From Alisma plantago-aquatica (taxonomy: Eukaryota; Streptophyta; Magnoliopsida; Alismatales; Alismataceae): 64,000 nucleotides of DNA. Positions 1 through 10,813 of this stretch are shown piece after piece. The stretch is taken from assembly GCA_963693085.1 (NCBI GenBank), contig OY856411.1, positions 119,784,267 to 119,848,266 on the forward strand. The letters run 5' to 3'. Both the position numbers and the translations under genes were made by a program. The notes beneath the pieces were generated by a model, which had not been told where the DNA came from, made no database searches, and saw only the letters and a program-made list of their open reading frames with translations. Positions within the stretch are counted from its first letter, which is position 1. Every line of letters begins with the position of its first letter.

Positions 1-205
1 ATGGTTTCAAACATCAACTTTTTCAGACAGTTTCAAGCACCTACTTTACTAAATGGTTTCAAGTGTTTGATCAAGACCGTTTGGAGGTCTAAACGGTGTT
101 AGACCGTTTGGTGGTATTTTAGAAAGACCGTTTGAGGTCTGATTGGTCAAGACCGTTTGGGGTCTAAGTGACCAAGACTGTTTGGAAGCAATTAACCAAA
201 ACCGC
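1..205. repeat. CCAAACGGTCT...AGACCGTTTGG motif cluster, copy A part
   Basis: The start of the window is the end of a cluster of AAACGGT/ACCGTTT words (for example GACCGTTTGGAGGTC), fully visible in the other copy at about 19,870-20,990. It lies inside the LTR-like sequence of element E. Confidence 0.8.
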
Positions 206-548
206 ATGGATACTTAAAGTGGTTAAAGGACAAATTGTTTAGTTGAACAATACATGATGTAATCAAGGGTCATTATAATAATTGTATCCTTAATGAGATT
301 GGGTGATTAGTAGCTTTTGAATAATGAATATTTAATGATCATGGAAGTAATCACATAATCCATTGTGTCAATTCTTCTTTAGAGTCGAGTTGACTTAGTC
401 TAATCAAGTATGTAGTAAGTATCATCTTACAGAGGATGAGAGAGAGAGGATTTCCTACATGAATGATAACCATGTAATGGTTAAGTCTTCACACTTTCAA
501 CATGAATGAATGTATAATTAGGGTATGACTCCTGATAGGGAGATCATG

Positions 549-943
549 AAACCCTAATTAAGAATATTAATGAATCCTAACCCGAATTGAAGGCAATGAT
601 AGGTGAAACCCTAATCCACAATGATGATATGATTCTAAATTCAGAGTAGGGACATGAGAATTCATAATTCTAGATGTTTTGATGATCATCCCTAATCATG
701 GGATATTGAATAGTAAACCCTAATCTGGTGATGTGATGAGAATAGTAAACCCAAATCTAGGGTGATGTGATGTGAGTAGTAAACCCTAATTGTAAATAAA
801 GTGAAGGTGTATGAGAAACCGTAATTCTAGGTTATACTATATAACATGAAACTCTAAGGTTGGACAATGAAATGATGAATCATTGCTTCTAATTGAACAA
901 AGGGGATGAATAATACTAATTGAAATAGAAAGGGAAACCCTAA
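549..943 (+). promoter_or_regulatory. Telo-box cluster in the element E LTR (copy A)
   Basis: Five exact AAACCCTAA words lie at 549, 606, 715, 781 and 935, with degenerate versions between them (AAACCCAAAT, AAACCGTAAT). AAACCCTAA is the plant telo-box, known in promoters of growth-related genes and in some retroelement LTRs. The words are spaced irregularly in unique context, so this is not an interstitial telomere. A regulatory role is inference. Confidence 0.5.
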
Positions 944-1454
944 CCCTGGTAAGGGAATAGTGGTGTTACCCTTGAATAGAAATGTTATAGTTGTTTTGCA
1001 TTGTGCTGATATGAAATTGATGTAATTGTTATCATCTGTACAAATCATGCAGGTTTTATGAGATAATGAACATAGCCAGGTATGAGCTATGATGCTTTAT
1101 TTATTGAAAGTGATTTATGAGCATTGTGAGCCATAATATGTTGTGTTGCCTAGTGAGAGGTAACAAAAGAGATTAATAGGCTTTAAGAGCCATGTGAAAT
1201 ACATGCATTGCAATTATCATGTTTACACTGTCAGATGACCTGATGGCATTAAGTTACCTGTTAAAGTGGTAACAAGTATTTTGATGATCTAAGGGCTTGA
1301 ACACCCATATTCTTGAATCATGATGATGAGATGATAAGGGACTGAGATCCCAATAAACTTGATGGAAATAGTACTCATTCTTTATAGAAAATTGTTATAA
1401 TGGCTTATGTTTGAAAACTTGGATGATGCTAAATGAATATGATATTGTACTTAT

Positions 1455-4400
1455 GAAATTATATTCAAATCTTGGTCCATCTATATTCAAATCTCTCTCA
1501 AATTAATTAAGAGGTCAAACATGGTTCAAACGACTTTAGATGTGAACCATAGGCAAAATAGAGGGTCTAGATTATTCTTGTGAAGTTAGATTTCGTTTTT
1601 GGGCATATCTTGGTCCATAACATCTACAGTGGCCATTAAAGGTAATATATTTTGAAAAGATCTTTTATTATTGAATTCATGAGTCATAAATCTGAGATTA
1701 CTATTAACTAGTCACATTTGTCACCTTATAACTTTTCTCTATGCTTTATGGCCATTTTTTAGGGGAGAGAAAATGAAAGAGATTAATATGAGTTGATGGA
1801 TATATTTAATTCATATTTGAAAATGAAATATGACTTTGGCTATTATCTTAAGTTTTTCTCATCCTATTTTGTATAAAGACAATCATTATAGGCATTTTGC
1901 ATTAAACTCCTCAATTATTATTGTTTAGAAAAAAACTTCATATTAAGTTAAAATTAACTATGAAAATTGGGATGTGACAATTTCCTAGGGTACTACCCAC
2001 CTTAGGATTTAACATATTCTATGTACACTAAATTCTGATTTCATTTTAAGGTCTCATTCTTATGGTAAAACACTATCTAAAACTCATTATTAAAACCAAC
2101 ATGTGGGTAATACATTTTCACATCATCATTGATATGGTAAAGGACGTTTTCTCTAGGGGTTCTGATTCTTGCTTATCTATGTCAAATATCTACTCTTAGA
2201 ATGCATGCTTGGTTCCACAATGAATCTGATTGGGTTTAGGTGACTATAAGTCTCAAACTTTTGATGTCAACTCTTATTTTATTTTTCACCTTTGAATACA
2301 TGTCGGCCGCTCATATATTCAAAAATGACATGATTTATCACAGTTTTCTTAGCACATCTCTCATGCACATGTCCCATACCACATTCACTAGAAAGGACTA
2401 CACAAATATGATTATACACATAACATTCTCTCTACAAAATCCCATAAGCATGTGTCCCATACCACAAATACATGAGAAAAAGAGAGAGTATGTTATATGC
2501 AATTCTAGAGTTAGACACAAAAATCCAAAACATCTAGGCACATAAACCTAAACCTTATTTGAGATAGACCTCGACTTTGATTTCTAATATCACATACTTA
2601 CTTTTTATATACCTATGGTTAGAACATACGAATCATATTGTTTCTTGGTGGCCATCCATTTATCTGCTCTGATACCATTAATGTAACACCCCTCCCTAGG
2701 GTTTTGTACGTAACCAATGGAAGCACAGCCTAATCCCCAACATTATCCATAATGTGGGGTACTTGGCATTTTTTTAGGGAGGGTTGTCACAAAAAGGTAA
2801 TCATTGCAAGTAAACAAATAATTCACCATTGAGATTCATACATTATTCTATGAATAGGAAACTATAAATAACAAGTCTAGAATTTTATTTGTCTCTCAAC
2901 ATGGGAAACTAAGAATAATAATTAGCATCTCTAAATGAATGGATCACCTAGAATGGATGGCACCCCACCAGTAAACTCTTGGATGTCTTATAGTCCTGGC
3001 TTGCTCTTATTGAGTCCTTACTTGCTCCAAATCCTGGGGACATCGCATCCCCAACCATGCAAAGGGAAAAACAACACATCGGTAAACGGTACTGACACTT
3101 TATAATAAGAGAAAAGTAAATATACTTGACTTGTAAGAAAACTTGACATGAATTAACTATAATCATTCTTGAATATCATTATTAACATGAAGAATTGAAA
3201 TGAAATTTTATGCGTCCCTCTGTGACACCCCCTTAGGAGCACATGATTGCTAGGAAAGCCCTTGATGCTAGGAAAGCCCTTGATGACCCTTTTGAGGTCC
3301 ATGACCGGGAGCATAAAAAGACTATCTCAATTCCAAAGACTTGTTCATTAACATGATATTATCATTAACATAAATCATGATTATTAAACTTAACTTGAAG
3401 TGATTTCTCCCCATTAAGATGGTATCTTAAACATGATGGGATCTCTCCCTCTTGATCATTAACATTATTTTCATGAGTATTTAATGATAAACAATAATCA
3501 TGGTGAACATTATAACATAGGACATAGCATGTAGAAATCAACAATGAATAATATAGTGAATCATGACTAAAGCATTAAACTTGAAGAAATAATATATATT
3601 TCATATTTAACATGCAAGCAACCATAAGTATTTATGCTCAGCAGCATGGCCCGTTTACCTTGGAGTAATCTAGATCCTAAGATTGTATCTCTGATCCTTG
3701 AGGCAGCGTCTGGATGTGATTTACAAGAATATATGCTAATCTACTTGGAGCAAAGTTGATCCTAAGATGATCTCTCTAATCTTTGAGGCAGCGCTTGAAT
3801 GTGATTGTCAAGAACATAGGCTAGTGTGCTTTTTTCCTTAGTATGCTAGGATCATGGGGGTCCCTTTTATAGGTGTTAAGGGTCTAGAACTTTCTAGTCC
3901 AAGTGGATTTAAATTTTTTTAATATCTTTTGTCATTTAATTAAAAATTGGAATTATCTTAACTCCAATACATTAAAAGGAAAGACTTTGTGAAAAATGTG
4001 TTTCTCTTTGTTAATTACTAAAGTCCAACTTTCTGGTTAAAATAATTATCTTTTATTTGTGAATTTCCTTTATCATCTTTCATATCTTTTATATGAGATA
4101 TTTAAGAGAGAATGTATTATCATTTCTTTTATTTGTTTATCAAAAATATTACATTAACTAAATTACCATTACATTTTATTTGTAATCACAAAGAAAGAGA
4201 GAAAATGTGAGAGAGTTGTACCATTCCTTACATAATTACCATAGTGTCTTATTTCCATGTATGTATGGCCGAGACACATTATTTCATTTTATAATAAAAC
4301 AAATCACTAAGTTAAGGAAAGAGGAAAAGAACTTTATGTTACATCTACATGCACTAGTTGTAAAGCAGGAGTATACAATGTGATTTCAATGTGTTAATTA

Positions 4401-5664
4401 AAAAATGTTGACTGCAATTACTCATTCCCATATAATTCATTGTTGTTTAAAATAATGTTATAACTATGTAACAATAAACCATTTTTAAGTGTCCATACCA
4501 ATTACAAAAAATTTATATCTTCTCATCCATAATGACATTTTCGTTTAAATATAAAGCTTCCTAGTAGTGTTGGAAAGGTGATAGGTGAAAACCCACATTT
4601 TTGTAGTCTCAAATTAATATATTTATCCATTGTATTCAATTATTAAAACTTTGGAATGCTAAAAGAAAGAAAATAATCAAACTCTCCTTCTAGATTCCCT
4701 TCTACTATTTTAAACATATGGTCTCATCTTGACTAATTTTGATCAATAATTAATTAATGTTTACATTGCATGTGTTAAATGGATTGACATTGTGATTTAT
4801 ATTTATTTGAGAGGTCAAACGAATTTGAAACAAAACAAAATGTAAACCACACATTAATTACATACTCTAGATCCTTCCTAGTCAATAAAATTCAAATTTT
4901 GAGAATATTTTATTCACAATGTCCATATTTGTATATAATTCATTTTCATGCATTATAAGGTGAGATAATGTTAAAAGATTCTCCTTAATTATTTCTTTGA
5001 TTCTAAAAAGGAGATGATCAATATTTAATCACATTTAAGTCTATTATGCCTTTATGGAAAATTTTATTGAAGAAATAGACTCGAGAGAAGATAATGTTAC
5101 ATGCATTCAAAATTAAGCCATTAATTACATTGCATTAAATGCAATGATATTCGAATCTTGGTCCATCTATATTCAAATCTCTCTCAAATTAATTGGGAGG
5201 TCAAACATGGTTCAAACCACTTCAAATTTGAACCATAGGAAAAATAGAGGGTCTAGATTATTCTTGTGAAGTTAGATTTCTTTTTTGGGCATATCTTGGT
5301 CCATAACTTCTATAGTGTCCATTAAAGGTAATATATTTTGAAAAGATCTTTTATTATTGAATTCATCAGTCATAAATCTAAGATTACTATTAACTAGTCA
5401 CATTTGTCACCTTATAAATTTTCTCTATGCTTTATGGCGATTTTGTAGGGGAGAGAAAATGAAAGGGATTAATATGAGTTGATGGATATATTTAATTCAT
5501 ATTTGAAAATGTAATATGACTTTGGCTATTATCTTAAGTTTTTCTCATCCTATTTTGTACATAGACAATCATTATAGGCATTTTTCTTTAAACCCCTGAA
5601 TTATTATTGTTTAGAAAAAACTTCATATTAAGTTAAAATTAACTATGAAAATTGGGATGTGACA
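1455..5664 (-). mobile_element. Non-coding LTR derivative F (LARD-like), copy A
   Basis: Read on the minus strand, an LTR runs from TGTCACATCCC (5,664) to GGTGTTACA (2,682), 2,983 bp. After 4 bases comes TGGTATCAGAGCAGA (2,677-2,663), the tRNA-iMet primer-binding form used by many plant LTR elements. Then come 702 bp with no coding domain (2,681-1,980), and TGTCACATCCC again at 1,979, where a second LTR starts. Only about 525 bp of that second LTR matches the first before it meets E sequence near 1,455. Long LTRs with a short non-coding interior suggest a non-autonomous derivative. Confidence 0.65.
2663..2677 (-). other. Primer-binding site (tRNA-iMet type) of element F
   Basis: The minus strand reads TGGTATCAGAGCAGA, starting 4 bases beyond the ...GGTGTTACA end of the LTR. 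This fixes the orientation of element F. The same site recurs at 23,449-23,463. Confidence 0.8.
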
Positions 5665-6689
5665 GTACATCTCTGTATCATCTCTTTCTCGAAAGTTACA
5701 AGCATCAACTATCTTGTTAGGCTATTCACAGGCAGTATAAAAATCTCGAGGCATCAAGCCAAAATCTCATATCAATGTAAAAAAACTATCACTAACTCTT
5801 AGGACCTGAGATTATAGAAATGACACATAGGACTCTATCTACACATATACAAGACTTGACTGTCAGTATCTCCACCTGAGGATTCACTGTTGTCCTTGTT
5901 GCTGCTGTTGTTGTTCCCTTTTTATGAGCTTTCTATCTCTACCTCGTCCGCATCCACCTAAAAATGTTGAATCCCACGGGGGTGAGATAATTATAAAATT
6001 GCCCCAGCGAGAGATATAACTCTCCGCCGAAAACATTATTATTGTAATTGAATGGAAACAAGCTGAATAGTGTAATCATATGTTCAACAATAGATAATTC
6101 AATATTGAAGCAAATTAGAAACAACATTTCTATATAAGCATTTAAGCTACAATTTATTAAAGCAACATGTTTCTTATTCAATAAAGAATTGAAGTTCATG
6201 TATAGCATTCATGTATCTAGAACATGCTAAGCAGAAATACATCATCTAGTGATTTTCATATTTCAATCTTATGCAAATACACTACACGATTGATTACATT
6301 TTACAAACATTCTTAAGCCCTAAGGAGATGAGATATACCGCTCATACTCAAACCGACCACGATTGCGTAAAACATCGGTGCTACACAAGGTCAATGGGAG
6401 AGCCAGATTCCATGACCTCATCTGTCTCGGTCAGTACAAGACTACTTTAAGCAGAGACATAATGTGTCAACTACAATTAGCTTGCCAGGGTATATTAGCA
6501 TCTTCACTATAGAGTTATAGCCCATAGCATATACTCTCTTCAGGGTTATGTCCCGTAGCTAATGCCTGGTATTATTATTGAGGAGTCATGGCGCATAGCC
6601 ATACTCTTATTGGGGTATTGTCCGCAACCAATCTTGTACATAGGACATAGCTCGTAGCCATTCCTATGAGGCATAAGGATATATGCAAT
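5665..6689. other. Spacer between the inverted LTRs, with a degenerate CCCATAGC/CCCGTAGC cluster
   Basis: Begins GTACATCTCTGTATCATC right after the GGGATGTGACA end and may be the 5' part of the plus-strand LTR that ends at 9,116. At 6,510-6,670 five imperfect units share the form G-TTATRGCCCATAGC (GTTATAGCCCATAGC, GTTATGTCCCGTAGC, GTCATGGCGCATAGC and others), about 35-60 bp apart. An ORF of 89 codons on the minus strand (5,939-6,208) has no domain I recognise. Further copies lie at 26,451-27,475 and about 33,992-35,004. Confidence 0.5.
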
Positions 6690-9116
6690 GTAATTAATGG
6701 CTTAATTTTGAATGCATGTAACATTATCTTCTCTCGAGTCTCTTTATTCAATAAAATTTTCCATAAAGGCATAATAGACTTAAATGTGATTAAATATTGA
6801 TCATCTCATTTTTAGAATCAAAGAAATAATTAAGGATAATCTTATCTCACCTTTTAATGCATTAAAATGAATTATATACAAATATGGATATTGTGAATAA
6901 AAGATTCTCAAAATTTAAATTTTATTGACTAGGAAGGATCTAGGGTAAGTAATTAATGTGTGGTCTACATTTTGTTTTGTTTCAAATTCGTTTGACCTCT
7001 CAAATAAATATAAATCACAATGTCAATCCATTTAACACATGTAATGTAAACATTAATTAATTGTTGATCAAAATTAGTCAAGATGAGACCATATGTTTAA
7101 AATAGTAGAAGGGAATCTAGAAGGAGAGTTTGATTATTTTCTTTCTTTTACATTCCAAAGTTTTAATAATTGAATACAATGGATAAATATATTAATTTGA
7201 GACTATTAAAATGTGAGTTTTCACCTGTCACCTTTCCAACACTACTAGGAAGCTTTATATGAAAACGAAAATGTCATTATGGGTGAGAAGATATAAAATT
7301 TATGTAAATGGTATGGACACTTAAAAATTGTTTATTGTTGCATAGTTATAACATTATTTTAAACAACAATGAATTATATGGTAATGAGTAATTGCACTCA
7401 ACAATTTTTAATTAACACATTGAAATCACATTGTATAGTCTTGCTTTACAACTAGTGCATGTAGATGTAACATAAAGTTCTTTTTCTCTTTCCCTCACTT
7501 GGTGATTAGTTTTATTATAAAATGAAATAATGTGTCTCGGCCATACATACATGGAAATAAGACACTATGGTAATTATGTAAGGAATGGTACAACTCTCTC
7601 ACGTTTTCTCTCTTTCTTTGTGATTACAAATAAAATGTAATGGTAATTTAGTTAATTTAATATTTTTGATAAACAAATAAAAGCAAATGATAAGACATTC
7701 TCTCTTAAATATCTCATACAAAAGATATGAAAGATGATAAAGGAAATTCACAAACAAAAGATAATTATTTTAACCACAAAGTTGGACTTCAGTAATTAAC
7801 AAAGAGAAACACGTTTTTCACAAAGTCTTACCTTTTAATATACTGGAGTTAAGATAATTCCAATGTTTAATTAAATGAAAAAAGCTATTAAAAAATTTTA
7901 AATCCACTTGGACTAGAAAGTTCTAGACCATTAACACCTATAAAAGGGACCCCCATGATCCTAGCATACCAAGGAAAAAAAGCACACTAGCCTATGTTCT
8001 TGCAAATCACATTCAAGCGTTGCCTCAAAGATTAGAGAGATCATCTTAGGATCAACTTCTCTCCAAGTAGACTAGCCTATATTCTTGTAAATCACATCCA
8101 GACGCTGCCTCAAGGATCAGAGATACAATCATAGGATCTACATTGCTCCAAGGTAAACGGGCCATGCTGCTGAGCACAAATACTTATGGTTGCTTGCATG
8201 TTAAATATAAAATAGATATTACTACTTCAAGTTTAATGCTTTAGTCACGATTCACTATATTATTGATTGTTGATTTCTACATGCTATGTCCTATGCTATA
8301 ATGTTCACCGTGATTATTGTTTATCATTAAATACTCATGAAAATAATGTTAATGATCAAGAGGGAGAGATCCCATCATGTTTAAGATACCATCTTAATGG
8401 GGAGAAATCCCTTCATGTTAAGTTTAAGAATCATGATTTATGTTAATGACAACATCATGTTAATGATCAAGTCTTTGGAATTCAGATAGTCTTTTTATGC
8501 TACCGATCTTGGACCTCAAAAAGTTCGTCAAGGGCTTTCCTAGCAATCATATCGTCCTAAGGGGACGTCACAGAGGGACGCATAAGATTTCATTTCAATT
8601 CTTCATGTTAATAATGATATTCAAGAATGTTTGTAGTTAATTCATGTCAAGTTTTCTTACAAGTTAAGTATATTTACTTTTTTGCTTATTATAGAGTGCC
8701 AATACTATTTACTGATGTGTTGTTTTTCCCTTTGCATGGCTGGGGATGCGATGTCCCCAGGATTTGGAGCAAGTAAGGACTCAAGAAGAGCAAGCCAGGA
8801 CTAGAAGACATCGAAGAGTTTAGTGGTGGGGTGCCATCCATTCTAGGCGACCCATTCATCTAGAGATGCTTATTATTATGCTTAGTTTCCCATGTTGAGA
8901 GACGAATAGAATTCTAGACTTGTTGTTTATAATTTCCTATTCATAGAATTATAGAATAATGTATGAATCTCAATGGTGAATTATTTGTTTACTTGCAATT
9001 ATTACCTTTTTGTGACAACCCTCCCTAAAATGTCAAGTACCCACATTATGGATAATGCTGGGGATTAGGCTGGGCTTCTGCTGGTTATATACGAAACCCT
9101 AGGGAGGGGTGTTACA
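6690..9116 (+). repeat. Plus-strand LTR of the F family (inverted relative to 2,682-5,139)
   Basis: From about 6,690 (ATGCAATGTAATTAATGG) to GGGGTGTTACA at 9,116 this is the imperfect reverse complement of 2,682-5,139. It lacks the 525-bp terminal module found on the minus-strand LTR, and no primer-binding site follows it. It makes the right arm of a long palindrome with a spacer of about 1.55 kb. Confidence 0.8.
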
Positions 9117-9291
9117 TGTACTGATGAACTGGAATGTACATAACTTACTTTGGTTCTTTATGAAGGAGTTTTTCAGTTTATGGATCTCTTTGTAAAAAGT
9201 TTTAATTTTTAGTGATTTTCAGTAATTCCGCTGCTAACGATCGCTTCCGCATTAGTTAATCATGTTTTGTGAGTTAGTTTGTCTCATCAAG

Positions 9292-10005
9292 TGCCTTGGA
9301 TACCTCCACCTTATCAACGATGATAGTCCCATCGTCAAGTTACCAAGCATGAAGAATAAGCGTGCAGTTGTCTCTGATCTCATGAATAAGTGGATGTAGG
9401 ACAAGAGAAAATAGAAGTAACTCCAAGGGATCACCTTGTTTACTCCAGTGGATGGCCAAATATATTTCTCTGCAATGTACAACGTTGTTGCCTGACAATA
9501 AAGAAACTTCACCCATAAAGAAATGGAGAACATATTGAACTTATATCATGGAGAAGCATCAACCAATCCCCCAAGGTGAAAGCATTAGAGAAATCCACTG
9601 TAACCATGAAGAGGGATTTGTCTTCATGTTTCTTGCTCAACAACCTATTGACATTGTGCAAAATTGCCTCAGCCTCAATAGATATGTCAATTCTGAATTT
9701 GAAGTTATTGAGATATTTCCATATCTTTACCCAGTCCTATTACAAAAGTTTTGGACACAAGATGCCTCCAAATAGTACCCATTGCTATAGGACGTATACT
9801 CTAGTCAAGCTTTAGCAGTGGCGTAAGAGGTGCAGATGCTACAAACACCGAAAAGCTCAAAAGACATCCTCCAACCATAAATTAACTGCCAGAGTGATGG
9901 CATGTAGGAGATATGTGGCAACTGCATATCCCTCTCCACATTGAGCGTCTAGGATGTGTTGGACCCTCAACCTGTCTCTACCACATTAAGTCCCTTTAAG
10001 ACAAC
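9292..10005 (-). pseudogene. Reverse transcriptase pseudogene, N-terminal/central part, copy A
   Basis: On the minus strand the codons, with several frame changes, read the blocks GTIWRHLVSK, EAEAILHNVNRLLSKK, VTVDFSNAF (9,578-9,598) and LYIAEKYIWPSTGV, then HAW-stop-LDDGTI. These match, in order, the RVT_1-type reverse transcriptase that occurs as dispersed gene copies in many plant genomes; I know it from such annotations, not from a search. The first residue of the active-site box YLDD is a stop here (TAA, plus-strand positions 9,340-9,342). The gene is cut after ...SKALD by element E. Its continuation is the C-terminal part at 16,998-18,477. Confidence 0.75.
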
Positions 10006-10813
10006 GCAGAACAATATCCACATCTGCTATGAATAAAAAATAGATGATTCTTAATCATGCTTGCATGCTTATGGAAAAATCCAAAATAGAATAGTTTGAC
10101 GAATAAAATTTTAAGTATAACACCCATATAAAAATACTTCCCAAAGTATCCCACTTTACTGAGAAAATGACACTTAGATTGGCCTTCTTTTGACAAATTA
10201 TTGAAAAATCACTTAAATTGGTGTTTTTCCGATCAAGCTATTGAAAACGCCAATCAAATTGGCGTCTTCAACCATGAATGAAAAAACAAGTAAGGCAAAA
10301 ATGTCAAGTGAATTAGTTATTTCACCTGCACGTTAGGTGAAAACGCAATTTACTAGGTGCTTTTGTCTTTTTTTTTGTTTCTCATTTCAAGCTCTAATTT
10401 GATTGGCTGTTTCCACTAGCTTGATTGGAAAAACGTCAATTTAAATAGAATTTATACTCTAAAGTGGGCTGCATTTGGAATTATTTAGACATGAATGTTA
10501 TATTTGGAATTTTTTTCATTCATCAGTGGCTGAGAGTTTCAATCATGTGACTTCTCAATCGTACATCAGCAGATTTACCAACGAGGTGTCACATCTTCAA
10601 ATAAAAATTAACGAAGTGTGCTATTTTGATTTTTTTCCATATTTATTTTCTACGAGGTATATTTCCAACAATGACATACTGTGCATGGGTGACGGACGGA
10701 TTTATAGTTGTGCTAGCTTTTCGTTTCAAATAATATATTATCTCTTACCTGGAAAAATCATGAGTTGTTTTCGTTATAGATTTATACAGGAGTTATCTGA
10801 TATTGTTATATTT
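10006..10813. other. Non-coding stretch upstream of the RT fragment, with a hairpin
   Basis: Contains ACGCCAAT-CAA-ATTGGCGT at 10,247-10,265 (8-bp arms, 3-base loop), with degenerate relatives nearby such as AAACGCAATTTAC and AAAACGTCAATTT. A plus-strand ORF of 116 codons (10,475-10,825) runs across the tandem junction and has no domain I recognise. In the third copy the same ORF is frame-shifted, so it is unlikely to be a gene. Further copies: 30,792-31,599 and 39,744-40,536. Confidence 0.5.

Larger units (their letters stand above)
1..9286 (+). mobile_element. Element E, duplicated copy (left end outside the window)
   Basis: Same content as 20,787-30,072. E sequence occupies 1-1,450 and about 9,122-9,286, and nested material fills the middle. 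TGTAC lies at 1,446-1,450 and 9,117-9,121. The element ends at 9,286 in TTTGTCTCA, followed by TCAAG and the RT pseudogene. A third copy of the right end stops at 39,024. Confidence 0.7.
3272..10813. repeat. 7.5-kb tandem sub-unit, first copy in A
   Basis: The sequence starting GAAAGCCCTTGATGACCC at 3,272 restarts at 10,814, giving a unit of 7,542 bp. The unit holds most of a minus-strand LTR, a 1-kb spacer, a plus-strand LTR of the same family, the end of the long LTR element and an RT pseudogene fragment. The junction carries a filler (about 10,800-10,813, ATATTGTTATATTT). It is absent where the same sequence leaves the repeat at 40,536, so it marks the duplication breakpoint. Confidence 0.85.

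Noticed and set aside
549..943. Interstitial telomere
   Set aside because: AAACCCTAA words are separated by tens of bases of unrelated sequence and never form a tandem array.
2240..2545. 101-codon ORF (also 23,026-23,331) as a gene
   Set aside because: It lies in the non-coding interior of element F, has no recognisable domain, and its repetition is explained by segmental duplication.
5939..6208. 89-codon minus-strand ORF conserved three times
   Set aside because: Conservation equals that of the surrounding DNA, as expected from duplication, and no domain is visible.
2682..9116. Large TIR or Foldback DNA transposon
   Set aside because: Arms end in TGTAACACC/GGTGTTACA, but the left end is followed by an iMet primer site, which identifies LTR-element termini. 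No transposase is present, and the flanks show no matching target duplication for this interval.
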